A stretch of 45,070 nt of DNA from Clostridia bacterium (GCA_900759475.1 CAAEVK010000004.1:1-45070); one strand, 5' to 3'. Positions 1 to 8,786 are shown, counted from the first letter of the stretch. Numbers and translations: made by a program. Notes: generated by a model not told the origin, from the letters alone.

Positions 1-366
1 CTTAAACTTTTCTTCAATAGGGTATTGAAGTTTTGTTGGGGAGGGTATTAAACTTTTGTTAAATAGGGTATTTAACTTTTCTTCAATAGGTATTAGTTTT
101 CTAATATCTACTTCTTTACTATTTTCTTTATATACCATTTCAATATTTATATAACCTTTATCTTTTAATGAATTTACTAGCTTTGATACTTGTGTTACTG
201 ATATATTTAAAAGTTCGCCTATAGTTTTATTGGTACAAAAGCAATATTGTTTTTCTTGACTTAAAAATATTACAAGTGAATATATATGTTTTTCTTTATC
301 ACTTAAATTTTTGTCTGTTAATATTTCTATTGGAATCCATAATCCTTTTAAATTTAAATTTGACAT
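1..366 (-). CDS. Helix-turn-helix protein, replication-initiator type (partial)
   Basis: The reading frame runs off the left edge; 122 codons are visible. I chose the ATG at 366 because AGGAGG lies 8 nt upstream; an in-frame ATG at 372 would touch the ribosome binding site. Residues 1-80 look like a winged-helix DNA-binding domain (KNLSDKEKHIYSLVIFLSQ, then TIGELLNISVTQVSKLVNSL as the recognition helix region) of the kind found in phage and plasmid replication or regulatory proteins. From about residue 85 the protein becomes repetitive (P-I-E-E-K-L/F-N/K units), encoded by imperfect DNA repeats at 1-96. Such repeats could serve as binding sites within the gene. Function inferred only from fold; identity uncertain. 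Confidence 0.6.
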   Translation of the reverse strand, partial: MSNLNLKGLWIPIEILTDKNLSDKEKHIYSLVIFLSQEKQYCFCTNKTIGELLNISVTQVSKLVNSLKDKGYINIEMVYKENSKEVDIRKLIPIEEKLNTLFNKSLIPSPTKLQYPIEEKFK

Positions 367-529
367 TGCCATCCCCTCCTCTCTTTCAAATTCGTTCGCT
401 TTATTTTGGCTTTATTTTCGCTTTTGATATATAAGCAATATAAGTTTATATCTTAAAATTGTAGATAAAAAATTTCCAAAAAAAATCGCCTTGAACTTAT
501 TTCTAAATTCAAAGCAATTTTTTATTTTG

Positions 530-556
530 AATTTTCTCGACAGTGTCGAGAAAATT
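530..556. repeat. 27-bp perfect palindrome after yhcG (copy 1)
   Basis: Two 13-nt arms around a single central G at 543; the core is TTCTCGACA-G-TGTCGAGAA. It lies 4 bp beyond the stop codon of the nuclease gene. No T-run follows on the minus strand, so it is not a typical terminator. The first 23 bases recur exactly inside the gene at 1300-1322. Confidence 0.85.
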
Positions 557-560
557 TAGA

Positions 561-1625
561 TTACTCTTTATCTTCAATATTTTTTCTTTGTTCTAGTTGA
601 ACTTTAGCCTTTTCTATACTATCCATAAATTTTTGTTCTAATATTTCTTTTGGTACATATTCTGTCAAATATTGTGCAACATGTATTCCACTATTATCTA
701 ATTCTAGTAATTGTGCCATCATATCACTTTTTGTCGCACATAATATGATTGCAATTGGTGATTCTTCTCCTTCTGCTTTTTCATATTTGTCTAACCATTT
801 CAAATATAATTCAACCTGACCTTTATATTCTGGTCTAAATTTATCTAGCTTTAATTCTATAACTACTAACCTTTTCATTTTTCTATGATAGAATAATAAA
901 TCTATATAATAATCTTCTCCATCTATTGTTATTCTTTTTTGCCTAGCTAGAAAAGCAAAATCATTTCCCATTTCTAAAATAAACTTTTCTAATTCACTTA
1001 TAATTGCATTTTCTAAATCTTTTTCGCTATAAGTGTCTTTTAAATCCAAAAAGTCTAATATATATGGATCTCTAAAAAATAAATTAGTTGTCATCTTGTT
1101 TTCTTCGTTTAGCAATTTCAAATCATTTACAATAGTCTGTTCTGGCATTTTAGATATTGCTGTTCTTTCAAATAATGCTGAGCCAATTCTTTCTCTTAAT
1201 GTTCTAACTCCCCAAAACTCATTTTCACACATTGTTGTGTAGAAATCTCTTTTTAAACTATCTTTAACTTGTAATAGTTCAACAAAATGTGACCAACTTA
1301 ATTTTCTCGACAGTGTCGAGAATTTTTGAAAATCTGGATAATATTCATAGACTTTTAGCATTCTAAATAAATTTGCACTACTATATCCTCGTCCATATTC
1401 AACTGTTAACCTTTGACTTAACTTTTTTATTACAGCCTTTCCATATTCAGCTCTTTCATAATTTAAGACATTTTCAGTTATATCTTTTCCTATATTCCAA
1501 TATAATATTGTCATTTCTTCATTTACTTTTAATGCTACATTTCTTTTTGCTTTTTCAATTTTATCAACTATTTTATTATATAAATCATCTATATTTATGT
1601 TATCTATGTTCTCTAATTCGTTCAT
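561..1625 (-). CDS. yhcG: YhcG-family PDDEXK nuclease (DUF1016)
   Basis: 354 aa. The N-terminal domain (about 1-165) carries the family's characteristic block YGRGYSSANLFRM...LSRKLSWSHFVELLQV. The C-terminal part (about 195-330) is a PD-(D/E)XK nuclease-like domain: ITIDGEDYYIDLLFYHRKM followed by LVVIELKLDKF supplies the D...E-x-K residues. Family members are found next to mobile elements and restriction loci; their cellular substrate is not settled. Start at 1625 is preceded by AGAAGG. The neighbours are an HTH replication-type gene and tnpV, suggesting mobile cargo. A 23-bp palindrome inside the gene (1300-1322, encoding the STLSRKL region) is repeated just past the stop codon. Confidence 0.85.
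   Translation of the reverse strand: MNELENIDNINIDDLYNKIVDKIEKAKRNVALKVNEEMTILYWNIGKDITENVLNYERAEYGKAVIKKLSQRLTVEYGRGYSSANLFRMLKVYEYYPDFQKFSTLSRKLSWSHFVELLQVKDSLKRDFYTTMCENEFWGVRTLRERIGSALFERTAISKMPEQTIVNDLKLLNEENKMTTNLFFRDPYILDFLDLKDTYSEKDLENAIISELEKFILEMGNDFAFLARQKRITIDGEDYYIDLLFYHRKMKRLVVIELKLDKFRPEYKGQVELYLKWLDKYEKAEGEESPIAIILCATKSDMMAQLLELDNSGIHVAQYLTEYVPKEILEQKFMDSIEKAKVQLEQRKNIEDKE
1300..1322. repeat. Palindrome inside yhcG (copy 2)
   Basis: 23 bases identical to 530-552, with core TTCTCGACA-G-TGTCGAGAA. Here it is coding sequence for part of the conserved S-T-L-S-R-K-L motif of the nuclease. Confidence 0.85.
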
Positions 1626-1642
1626 TTTACCTTCTTTCTAAT

Positions 1643-1662
1643 TTAGCAACGGCTGTTGCCAA
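1643..1662. promoter_or_regulatory. Small dyad upstream of yhcG
   Basis: GCAAC-GGCT-GTTGC lies about 20 bp upstream of the yhcG start. It could be an operator or a leader hairpin. The evidence is the symmetry alone. Confidence 0.3.
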
Positions 1663-1734
1663 ATTACATTTTCTCTTTTATTAGTTCATACTATATCATA
1701 AAACTCAAAATTTTTCCATTAAATCTATAAATTT

Positions 1735-2127
1735 TCATACATATATTAATTCATTTAATATAATCTCCTCTGCTTGTTGCCTAATTGCATTCATAGTTCC
1801 CACCCAATAAAGCATATCTGTATTTTTCATATCTTCTGTTAAATTACTTTTTGCTTTCAAATCATCAATAATTTGATTAACTCTTTTAGTTGCTGTTTCC
1901 TGTATTTCTTCTAAATGGTCTATTATTGTATTTTCCATAAACATTATTGTATATTCTGCTTTTTTATGTTCTTTTAAATAGTTTAATCTCATTCTTCCGT
2001 ATTTATTCAAATGTATTTTCTTTTGTTTTGGTAATACTAAATTTGGAATATAATAATCTCCTTGTCTTACATATTCTATTCCTGTTCTTTCATCAATAAA
2101 TCTTTCTTTTAATTCTTTGTTCTCCAT
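1735..2127 (-). CDS. tnpV: TnpV-like transposon-associated protein
   Basis: 130 aa from the ATG at 2127; GAGGAG lies 11 nt upstream, and a TTG 21 nt earlier is the alternative. The order of blocks matches TnpV proteins of clostridial transposons (Tn4451 type): GDYYIPNLVLP near the N-terminus, then YGRMRLNYLKEHK, and a C-terminal WVGTMNAIRQQAEEIILNEL. TnpV proteins accompany integrative elements but their biochemical role is unknown. No transposase or recombinase partner is visible nearby, so this copy may belong to an element extending left of the window or be a remnant. Confidence 0.8.
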   Translation of the reverse strand: MENKELKERFIDERTGIEYVRQGDYYIPNLVLPKQKKIHLNKYGRMRLNYLKEHKKAEYTIMFMENTIIDHLEEIQETATKRVNQIIDDLKAKSNLTEDMKNTDMLYWVGTMNAIRQQAEEIILNELIYV

Positions 2128-2172
2128 AATTTTTAAATCTCCTCTCAATTTTAAATTTTTATTATAAAATCA

Positions 2173-2214
2173 AAAAAAGATGAAATTGTTTTTATTTTTT
2201 ACAATTCATCTTTT
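2173..2214 (-). terminator. Hairpin terminator after the 38-aa ORF
   Basis: AAAAGATGAATTGT pairs with ACAATTTCATCTTTT on the minus strand (one bulge) and is followed by a T-run. It sits just downstream of the small ORF at 2241-2357. Confidence 0.55.
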
Positions 2215-2240
2215 AAATATTTGAAAATTTATGATTTTTA

Positions 2241-2357
2241 CTAAATTGTTTGTAGGAGGAAACCTTTGTTATTACTAGACTTTACATTTTCGTCATAAGA
2301 GAATATGGTTGTTATTACTAATGCTATTAGAGTTATTCCGTGTTTAGTTTTTAACAT
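2241..2357 (-). CDS. Short prepilin-like peptide (38 aa), probably truncated
   Basis: ATG at 2357 is preceded by a perfect AGGAGG with good spacing. The peptide starts MLKTKHGITLIALVIT, which is the charged leader plus G-I-T-L-I hydrophobic start seen in class III (prepilin peptidase) signals of many Clostridia, where it normally continues into a long membrane helix. Here the helix is cut short after about 12 residues by a hydrophilic tail (SYDENVKSSNNK). It is either a remnant of a pilin-like gene or a small peptide in its own right; the strong ribosome binding site and a terminator downstream suggest it may still be expressed. Confidence 0.45.
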   Translation of the reverse strand: MLKTKHGITLIALVITTIFSYDENVKSSNNKGFLLQTI

Positions 2358-2431
2358 TTCTTTTGTTCCTCCTTTGTTTCTCTCTTCTAATTTATTTTGA
2401 TTATATATGATTCTTTGTTTTTTTGCAATAC

Positions 2432-2473
2432 ATTTTTAGTATTTTATGTATTATTTTTAGTATTTTATGTATT
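2432..2473. repeat. 21-bp perfect tandem direct repeat (two copies)
   Basis: Two adjacent identical 21-bp units beginning ATTTTTAGTATTT, between the prepilin-like ORF and the rubrerythrin promoter. The second copy leads into a dyad (TTATGTA...TACATAA). The rest of 2358-2706 shows no gene. Confidence 0.8.
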
Positions 2474-2706
2474 ATTACTACATAATGTATAATGTAAAAG
2501 TAAATGTATTATCAAGTGTAATCTGTTTAGCTACCCAAACGAAACCTTTTCAATGTAAAGTACAATTGAATCAACCTTTCTTTTTAAATTATAAGATTTC
2601 CTTAACTTAGGTATATTAAATATTCTTTTTATATAATACTTATATTATTTTTGTATGTTTATGTAATTATCTTATAACACTTTTCGGTTTTTATTTTAAA
2701 AAATTA

Positions 2707-2735
2707 TTGACTTTCTTCCTTTTTTATTTTATGAT
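2707..2735 (+). promoter_or_regulatory. Sigma-A promoter of the rubrerythrin gene
   Basis: TTGACT (2707-2712), 17-nt spacer, TATGAT (2730-2735), ending 32 nt before the start codon. Confidence 0.75.
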
Positions 2736-2767
2736 AACTTTGAATTATCAATAAGGAGGTATTTATA

Positions 2768-3301
2768 ATGGAATTAAAAGGTTCAAAAACAGAACAAAAT
2801 TTAAAAGATGCTTTTTCTGGTGAATCAGAAGCTAGAAATAAGTATACCTATTTTGCTAGTGTTGCAAAAAAGGAAGGATATGAACAAATTGCCGCTTTAT
2901 TCTTGGAAACAGCTGAAAATGAAAAAGAGCATGCTAAACTTCATTTTAAATATTTAAACGGTATTGGTGACACAAAAGCAAATTTAGCAGATGCTGCTGC
3001 TGGCGAAAACTATGAATGGACAGATATGTATGACAGATTTGCTAAAGAAGCTGAAGAAGAAGGTTTTAAAGAAATTGCTGCTACTTTTAGAGGAATTGCT
3101 GCTGTAGAAAAAGAACATGAAGAAAGATATAGAAAATTATTAGCCAATGTTCAGGATGGTACAGTTTTCAAAAAAGGAAGTATTGTTATTTGGAAATGCA
3201 GAAATTGTGGACATATTGTTGTTGGAACAGCTGCTCCAGAAATTTGCCCAGTATGTAAGCATCCTCAAAGCTATTTTGAAATAAAAGCTGAAAATTATTA
3301 A
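2768..3301 (+). CDS. rbr: Rubrerythrin
   Basis: 177 aa, cytoplasmic peroxide-reducing enzyme of anaerobes. Residues 1-140 form the ferritin-like di-iron four-helix domain with the ligand motifs E-S-E-A-R-N (about 19-24), E-N-E-K-E-H (about 51-56) and E-K-E-H-E-E-R (about 117-123). The C-terminal 35 residues are a rubredoxin-like Fe(SCys)4 domain with C-R-N-C and C-P-V-C. Full length for the family. Preceded by AAGGAGG and its own promoter, followed by a hairpin terminator, so it is a single-gene unit. It supports an oxygen-sensitive host. Confidence 0.97.
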   Translation: MELKGSKTEQNLKDAFSGESEARNKYTYFASVAKKEGYEQIAALFLETAENEKEHAKLHFKYLNGIGDTKANLADAAAGENYEWTDMYDRFAKEAEEEGFKEIAATFRGIAAVEKEHEERYRKLLANVQDGTVFKKGSIVIWKCRNCGHIVVGTAAPEICPVCKHPQSYFEIKAENY

Positions 3302-3328
3302 AAAATGGACTTTTTAGTCCATTTTTTT
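3301..3328. terminator. Bidirectional terminator between rbr and rimO
   Basis: AAAAATGGACT / AGTCCATTTTT, 11-bp stem with a 4-nt loop and T-runs in both directions, between two convergent genes. Confidence 0.85.
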
Positions 3329-4628
3329 AATTTATTTCTCCTATTAAATCATATTCTGCTATATCTGTTATTTTGCAATTAACGAATTCTCCTAAATGTA
3401 GTTTTTTACTATTTTTTATTAATACAACTCCATCCATGTCTGGTACATCTGCATAGGTTCTCCCTATGTAATATTTTTTATTTTTTGTTAAACCTTCTAT
3501 TAATGTCATATAAGTGTTTCCGATTTTATTTTTTAAATTTTGTTTAGAAATTTGTTGCTGTATTTCCATTATTTTCTTGTATCTAGCTTTTTTGGTATTT
3601 GTATGCACTTGATTTGGTAATTTTTCTGCTGGTGTTCCATCCTCTTTAGAGTACATAAATACCCCTAACTTATCAAATTTTGTTTTTTGTACAAATTGGG
3701 CTAGTTCTATAAAATCTTGATTAGTTTCTCCTGGAAATCCTACAATTAAACTTGTTCTTATTATAGCATCTGGAATTTCTTTTTTTATTTTTTTGATTAA
3801 TTTGGTAATATCTTCTTGGCTTGTTTTTCTATTCATTCTTTTTAAGATAATATTTGAAATGTGTTGTATTGGTATATCAAAGTAGTGGCAAATTTTACTG
3901 CTTTTTTTAACTGTTTCAATTAGTTCATCTGTAATACTTTCTGGATAGGCATATAAAAATCTTACCCATTTGATTCCTTCTATTTGGCTAATAGAATCTA
4001 ATAATTCTGCCAATCTACTTTTTCCATATAAATCGACTCCATATTTGGTAGTATCTTGTGCAATAATAATGAGCTCCTTTATTCCTTTAGATACTAATTC
4101 TTTTGCCTCTTCTATGATTTCTTCCCATGGCCTAGATATATAATTTCCTCGTATGTAAGGAATAGCACAATAGGTACAATAATTACTACATCCTTCTGCA
4201 ATTTTTAAATAGGCAGTTGTCTTTCCTGTTGAAATTACTCTATTAAAGTATTGTAAATTTTCACAATTATGCTGTTTGCTTTGAAGTAGTGTATTGATTT
4301 TTTTCCAAATATTTTGGTAATCATCAATTTTTAGGAATAAATCTACTTCTGGTAGTTCTTTTTCTAATTTTTCCTTATATCTTTGTACTAAGCATCCCAT
4401 TACAATTAAATATTGACAATTTTCTTTTTTATATTCTAGCATTTCTAATATTGTATTAATAGCTTCTTGTTTTGCACTTTCAATAAATCCACATGTATTA
4501 ATAACAATAATATCCGCTTCTTTTGGTTTATTTACAATTGTAAAATTATTTTTTTTAAATAATCCTATACACATTTCTGTATCCACTAAATTTTTGGAAC
4601 AACCCAAAGATATAAAACCTACGTTCAT
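3327..4628 (-). CDS. rimO: Ribosomal protein S12 methylthiotransferase
   Basis: 433 aa from the ATG at 4628, which has AAGGAGG 7 nt upstream. It adds a methylthio group to an aspartate of ribosomal protein S12. The N-terminal MTTase domain has the cysteines of the first cluster (SLGCSKNLVD, NTCGFI, MGCLVQRY). The radical SAM domain has EGCSNYCTYCAIP (CxxxCxxC) at about 146-158. A C-terminal TRAM-like region ends the protein (about 370-433). Length matches the family (about 440 aa). It is convergent with rbr and shares its terminator. It has no in-frame CGG codon. Confidence 0.95.
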   Translation of the reverse strand: MNVGFISLGCSKNLVDTEMCIGLFKKNNFTIVNKPKEADIIVINTCGFIESAKQEAINTILEMLEYKKENCQYLIVMGCLVQRYKEKLEKELPEVDLFLKIDDYQNIWKKINTLLQSKQHNCENLQYFNRVISTGKTTAYLKIAEGCSNYCTYCAIPYIRGNYISRPWEEIIEEAKELVSKGIKELIIIAQDTTKYGVDLYGKSRLAELLDSISQIEGIKWVRFLYAYPESITDELIETVKKSSKICHYFDIPIQHISNIILKRMNRKTSQEDITKLIKKIKKEIPDAIIRTSLIVGFPGETNQDFIELAQFVQKTKFDKLGVFMYSKEDGTPAEKLPNQVHTNTKKARYKKIMEIQQQISKQNLKNKIGNTYMTLIEGLTKNKKYYIGRTYADVPDMDGVVLIKNSKKLHLGEFVNCKITDIAEYDLIGEIN

Positions 4629-4904
4629 TCTTTTCCTCCTTCTTTTCATTTCTTTTACCATTTATTATACGAAATTATTCGTTTTATGTCAATTTATAAA
4701 TTTGTTTTTTAGCACTTATAAGTTCTTTAGTATGTCCTTATAAAATGGAAAGTAATTTATGTCTACCAATTTTTACCATAATTTGTGTAAGAATTAAGTT
4801 TAACCAACATATTTTTTGAAATTACAATTTGTACTCTTTACCCTTGTAGAAACTATAAATAGTACCTATATATTAGATTATAACCAAATATTAACAAATT
4901 TATA

Positions 4905-4933
4905 TTGATTATTCTTTCAAAAAAGTTTACAAT
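4905..4933 (+). promoter_or_regulatory. Promoter of the acyl-CoA synthetase-like gene
   Basis: TTGATT (4905-4910), 17-nt spacer, TACAAT (4928-4933), 27 nt before the start codon. Otherwise the 330-bp gap 4629-4960 shows no gene. Confidence 0.6.
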
Positions 4934-4960
4934 AAGAATAAATAATAGTGGGAGGTTCTT

Positions 4961-6688
4961 ATGAAAGAAAATTGTTTATATCAACCAGAAGAAGTTTTAG
5001 ATTTTAAGCATTTGTTAAAACGTACTGTTAAACTATATGGAAATAAAGTTGCTTTTATCTATAAAAAAAATCCAGAAGCTAAAAATCCGGTATATATTCA
5101 AAAAACTTATTGTGATTTTCAATCAGATATTAATGGGTTAGGTACAAGATTGCTTGATTTAGGCTTAGAAAATAAACGTGTTGCAATTATTGCACCTAAT
5201 CGTTATGAATGGTGTGTTAGTTATTTGGCAATTACAACTGCTAATATAGTTGTAGTTCCACTTGACAAGTCTCTTCCTGAAAACGAAATTGAGAGTTTAA
5301 TTCTTCGTAGTGAAGTAGAAGCAATTATTTTTGATTCCAAATATTTAGATATATTAGAAAAAATCAGAGAAAAAAATATAAGTAATTTAAAACATTATAT
5401 TTGTATGGATTTTTCCACTAGCACAGAAAATATTTTATCCTACTTCCAATTAGTCCAAGAGGGAAAAAATTTAATTTCCTCTGGTGATAAAAGGTTGAAT
5501 AATATTATCATTGATAAAAATAAAATGACTTCTATGTTATTTACATCTGGTACTACTTCTATTTCTAAAGCTGTTATGTTGTCGCAAAGTAATATTTGTA
5601 GCAATATTAACCAGATTCGTAGTATTGTTAATATTAAGCCAGAAAATGTATTTTTATCTTTTTTGCCATTGCATCATACTTTTGAATGTTCTTGTACTTT
5701 TTTAACTGGAATTACTTGTGGAATTACCATTGCTTTTTGTGATGGGTTGAAGCATGTTACCCAAAATTTAAAAGAATATAAAATTACTGGTTTTGTTTGT
5801 GTCCCTCTTATGCTTGAAGCAATGTATAAAAAAATTATGAAAGGGATTGAAAAGTCTGGCAAAACCAAACTTATAAATTTTATGCTACCTATTACTAATT
5901 TTTTAGCAAAATGTGGTATTAACGTTAAAAGAAAAGTATATAAAGAAATTCTTGACCAATTAGGTGGACATTTAGATTTAATTATTTATGGAGCAGCACC
6001 TATGAGTAAAGAAGTAATTAAAGGTCTAACTTCCTTTGGATTAAGGTTAGATCAAGGGTATGGCTTGACCGAAACTTCTCCAGTTCTATGTGGTGAAACC
6101 GATCGTTTAAAAAAGCCTGGATCTTGTGGTGTTCCTTTAAAAGGTGTTGATTTAAAAATTATTAACCCAGACGAAAATGGTATTGGAGAAATTATTGCTA
6201 GTGGACCTAATATTATGCTTGGTTACTACAATAATGAAAAAGCTACCAAGGAGGCTTTGCAAGATGGTTATTTTCATACTGGTGATTTAGGTTATTTAGA
6301 TAAAGATGGTTGTATTTTTGTTACTGGAAGGAAAAAAAGTGTTATTGTTTTAAAAAATGGTAAAAATATTTTTCCGGAAGAATTAGAAACTCTTATTAAT
6401 AAACTACCTTTTGTGGAAGAATCTATTGTTTATGGTAAGCCAACAAAAGATGGAGACTTGGACTTATGTGCTAAAATTGTATATAATGAACAACTTTTAA
6501 AAGAATTCTTCCCTGAAGCAAAAAAAGAGAATTATTATGACATTATTTTAAAAGAAGTTAAACAAATTAATAAAACTATGCCTGCTTATAAATATATTCG
6601 TCAAATTATGGTAACAGAAGAACCTTTAATAAAAACTACCACACAGAAAGTAAAAAGACATGAAGAAATTAAAAAAATATTGGGATAA
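4961..6688 (+). CDS. AMP-dependent synthetase/ligase, long-chain acyl-CoA synthetase-like
   Basis: 575 aa with GGGAGG upstream. Adenylate-forming enzyme that probably activates a fatty or other carboxylic acid as the acyl-AMP and then the CoA thioester. Motifs in order: LFTSGTTSISKAVMLS at about 194-209 (ATP-binding loop, with SISKAV where GxPKGV is usual), IIYGAAPMS, QGYGLTETSP at about 365-374, GYFHTGDLGYLD at about 430-441, and the hinge GRKKSVIVLKNGKNIFPEELE at about 450-470. The substrate cannot be told from sequence. It is a single-gene unit with its own promoter and terminator. Confidence 0.88.
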   Translation: MKENCLYQPEEVLDFKHLLKRTVKLYGNKVAFIYKKNPEAKNPVYIQKTYCDFQSDINGLGTRLLDLGLENKRVAIIAPNRYEWCVSYLAITTANIVVVPLDKSLPENEIESLILRSEVEAIIFDSKYLDILEKIREKNISNLKHYICMDFSTSTENILSYFQLVQEGKNLISSGDKRLNNIIIDKNKMTSMLFTSGTTSISKAVMLSQSNICSNINQIRSIVNIKPENVFLSFLPLHHTFECSCTFLTGITCGITIAFCDGLKHVTQNLKEYKITGFVCVPLMLEAMYKKIMKGIEKSGKTKLINFMLPITNFLAKCGINVKRKVYKEILDQLGGHLDLIIYGAAPMSKEVIKGLTSFGLRLDQGYGLTETSPVLCGETDRLKKPGSCGVPLKGVDLKIINPDENGIGEIIASGPNIMLGYYNNEKATKEALQDGYFHTGDLGYLDKDGCIFVTGRKKSVIVLKNGKNIFPEELETLINKLPFVEESIVYGKPTKDGDLDLCAKIVYNEQLLKEFFPEAKKENYYDIILKEVKQINKTMPAYKYIRQIMVTEEPLIKTTTQKVKRHEEIKKILG

Positions 6689-6728
6689 AGCATTATTTTT
6701 AAATGCTATCGAATAATAGTATAAATTT

Positions 6729-6761
6729 GATTGCTTGCATATTGCAAGCAATCAATATTTT
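6729..6761 (+). terminator. Rho-independent terminator after the ligase gene
   Basis: GATTGCTTGCA / TGCAAGCAATC, a perfect 11-bp stem with a TAT loop, followed by AATATTTTT. Two bases separate it from the bofA stop codon on the other strand. Confidence 0.85.
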
Positions 6762-6762
6762 T

Positions 6763-7027
6763 CTATACAATGAAAAATTGCATAATAGCTATAATAACTG
6801 CTCCGTGGTATTCCTAAAATTCCAACAATAATTGCTGTTAGCCAATTTAATGTAATTGCAAATCCAAAATTTGCACCAATTAAATTGATTACCCAAATAA
6901 TTACCCCACCTATTAATCCATTAATTATTAATTTAATAATTAATTTAAATGGCAATGATAAGATTTTTAAAATAATAAATAATACAATGACAGCTCCTAA
7001 AAATGGTAATACAACTGATAAATCCAT
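6763..7027 (-). CDS. bofA: BofA-family sporulation protein, read through a CGG +1 shift
   Basis: BofA restrains pro-sigma-K processing at the forespore membrane in Bacillus. The first 74 codons encode a hydrophobic protein of the family, with a membrane segment at about 5-27 and a second at about 35-60. At codon 75 the zero frame reads CCA CGG AGC and continues into an unrelated hydrophilic tail. Dropping the C gives I-P-G-A-V-I-I-A-I-M-Q-F-F-I-V and a stop at 6763. The product is then 87 aa, the usual BofA length, with the expected hydrophobic C-terminus. RBS AGGAGGGG precedes the ATG. Last gene of the leftward guaA-pth-rng-bofA cluster, 14 nt after rng. Confidence 0.8.
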
Positions 7028-7041
7028 TTTTCCCCTCCTTT

Positions 7042-8212
7042 TTATCCTAATATATGTTTTCTCGTCATTTCTAATAAGTTTAATTTACTAAAGCCCATAA
7101 TTTGTGTTTTTGACCTGTCTTTTTTTAGTTCTTCTTTTAATAGTTCTTGTATTTTTTCTTGATTTTCTTTTTCTTTCATATCAATATAATCAATAATAAT
7201 AATTCCACCAATATCTCTTAACTTTAATTGTTTTGCAATTTCTATAGTTGCTTCTTTATTTACTGTGTATACAGTTTGTTCCAAATTTTTTGTTCCTATA
7301 TATTTACCTGTATTAACATCAATGGCTGTTAATGCTTCGGTTTTGTCTATTGTAATAAATCCACCACATTTTAACCATACTTTCCTATTGCTTGCTTTTT
7401 CTGTTTGTTTTTGTAAATCATATTGCCCTTGTATTTGACTTTCATCTCTTAATAATAATTGTATGTTACCATCACTAATTTCTTGCAAAACTTTAGAAAC
7501 TTCTTGTTTTAATTCTTGTGTATTTACAATAATATGCAATACCTCTTTATCTGTTAAGTCAATTAGCATCTTTTTTAGTATGTTATTATTTTGATATAGT
7601 AATTTGGGAATTTTGCTTGTATCTTGTGATTTTTTTCTAATTTCTTCCCAAGTTTGAAAAAGCTCTTTTATTTCCTTTTCTAATTCTTCTTTATCTTTCT
7701 TAAAGGCAGATGTTCGAATAATTGCACCACAATTATTTGGTAAAGATAATTTTACAATACCTAACAATCTTTTTCTTTCTTGTAAATCGTCTATTTTCTG
7801 TGATATAGTAATTACTCCGAGTTTCTGGTAATAGTACAACATACTTACCTGGTAAGCTAATATGTTTTGACACCCTTGCTCCTTTTTGGTTATATTCTGC
7901 TCTTTTTACTTGTACTAATATAGTGTCTCCCGGTTTAATTAGTTCTTTAATATTGTCTGTTTTTTGTATATTTTCTGGGTTTTTTGTATCCTTTTTGGGA
8001 AGAATATCATTTAAATGAATGAATGTATTTTTATTTTCTCCAATGTTAACAAATGCTGCTTGCATTCCTTGTAACACATTTTGTACTTTACCTAAATAAA
8101 TATTTCCCTCTATACCTTCTTCTTTTAACTGATAACTTTCTACTAAATTACCATTTTCCATTAATAGAATTTGTTTTTCTGTTAGCTCTTGTTTTACTAT
8201 AATATCGTACAT
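7042..8212 (-). CDS. rng: Ribonuclease E/G family protein, read through a CGG +1 shift
   Basis: RNA-processing endonuclease. An S1-like domain spans about residues 30-125 (YLGKVQNVLQGMQAAFVNIG...FIHLNDI). The catalytic half has AIDVNTGKYIG and IIIIDYIDMKEKENQ, supplying the two metal-binding aspartates of RNase E/G. The 5' part (to about 7819) and 3' part lie in different frames: at codon 132 the zero frame reads ACT CGG AGT, and dropping the C gives T-G-V-I-T-I-S-Q-K-I-D-D-L, joining both halves into 389 aa. The protein ends EMTRKHILG, so the CPxC zinc link that follows in many homologues is missing. Confidence 0.85.
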
Positions 8213-8221
8213 TTACTTTCC

Positions 8222-8786
8222 TCACTTGCCATTATATTGATTCATACTAGAATCTATTCCTTTTTTTAGTATGGTAATCGTTGCCTCTTTTGCCTTTTCT
8301 ATACCTTTTTCCAACGCTATTTGTTCTTTTTCTGGAATGGCTCCTATAACATACTCTATTAAATTGGTATTTTCTAGTGGCTTTCCAATTCCAACTCGTA
8401 CTCGTGGAAATTCATCTGAAGTTAAATAATGTACAACTGATTTCATTCCATTATGAGTTCCGTGGACCTCCTTTTTTTCTCACTCTAATTTCTCCCACAT
8501 CTAAATCCATATCGTCGTAAATAACAATAATTTGATTATTCTCTAATTTGTAAAAGTTTTTAAATTCAATAATACTTTCTCCACTTAAGTTCATAAATGT
8601 CTGTGGTTTTAATAAAATAACTTTTTCGTTTTCTATTGTTCCTGTACCATATAATCCTTTAAATTTATTTCTTGTTACGTCAATTTCGTATTGTTTAGCT
8701 AGTTTGTTAATTACATTAAAACCCATATTATGCCTTGTGTGTGCATAATCCGCTTCTGGATTTCCTAATCCAACTATTAAATACAT
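8222..8786 (-). CDS. pth: Peptidyl-tRNA hydrolase, read through a CGG +1 shift
   Basis: Hydrolyses peptidyl-tRNA released from stalled ribosomes. Start ATG at 8786 with GAGAGGA upstream. The N-terminus LIVGLGNPEADYAHTRHNMGF includes the catalytic histidine, and LLKPQTFMNLSGES and IVIYDDMDL follow. At codon 109 the zero frame reads CCA CGG AAC and stops two codons later. Dropping the C gives K-G-G-P-G-T-H-N-G-M-K-S, an invariant Pth motif, then continues to a stop at 8222. The total of 187 aa is the family's normal length. That a peptidyl-tRNA rescue enzyme itself needs the shift is notable. 14 nt separate it from guaA and 9 nt from rng. Confidence 0.92.

Noticed and set aside
530..556. Rho-independent terminator of yhcG
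   Set aside because: No T-run follows on the transcribed strand, and the exact second copy inside the gene points to another role.
8441..8470. Shine-Dalgarno-stimulated programmed shift as in prfB
   Set aside because: AGGAGG precedes the pth site by chance of its Gly-Gly codons; the other sites have no such element.
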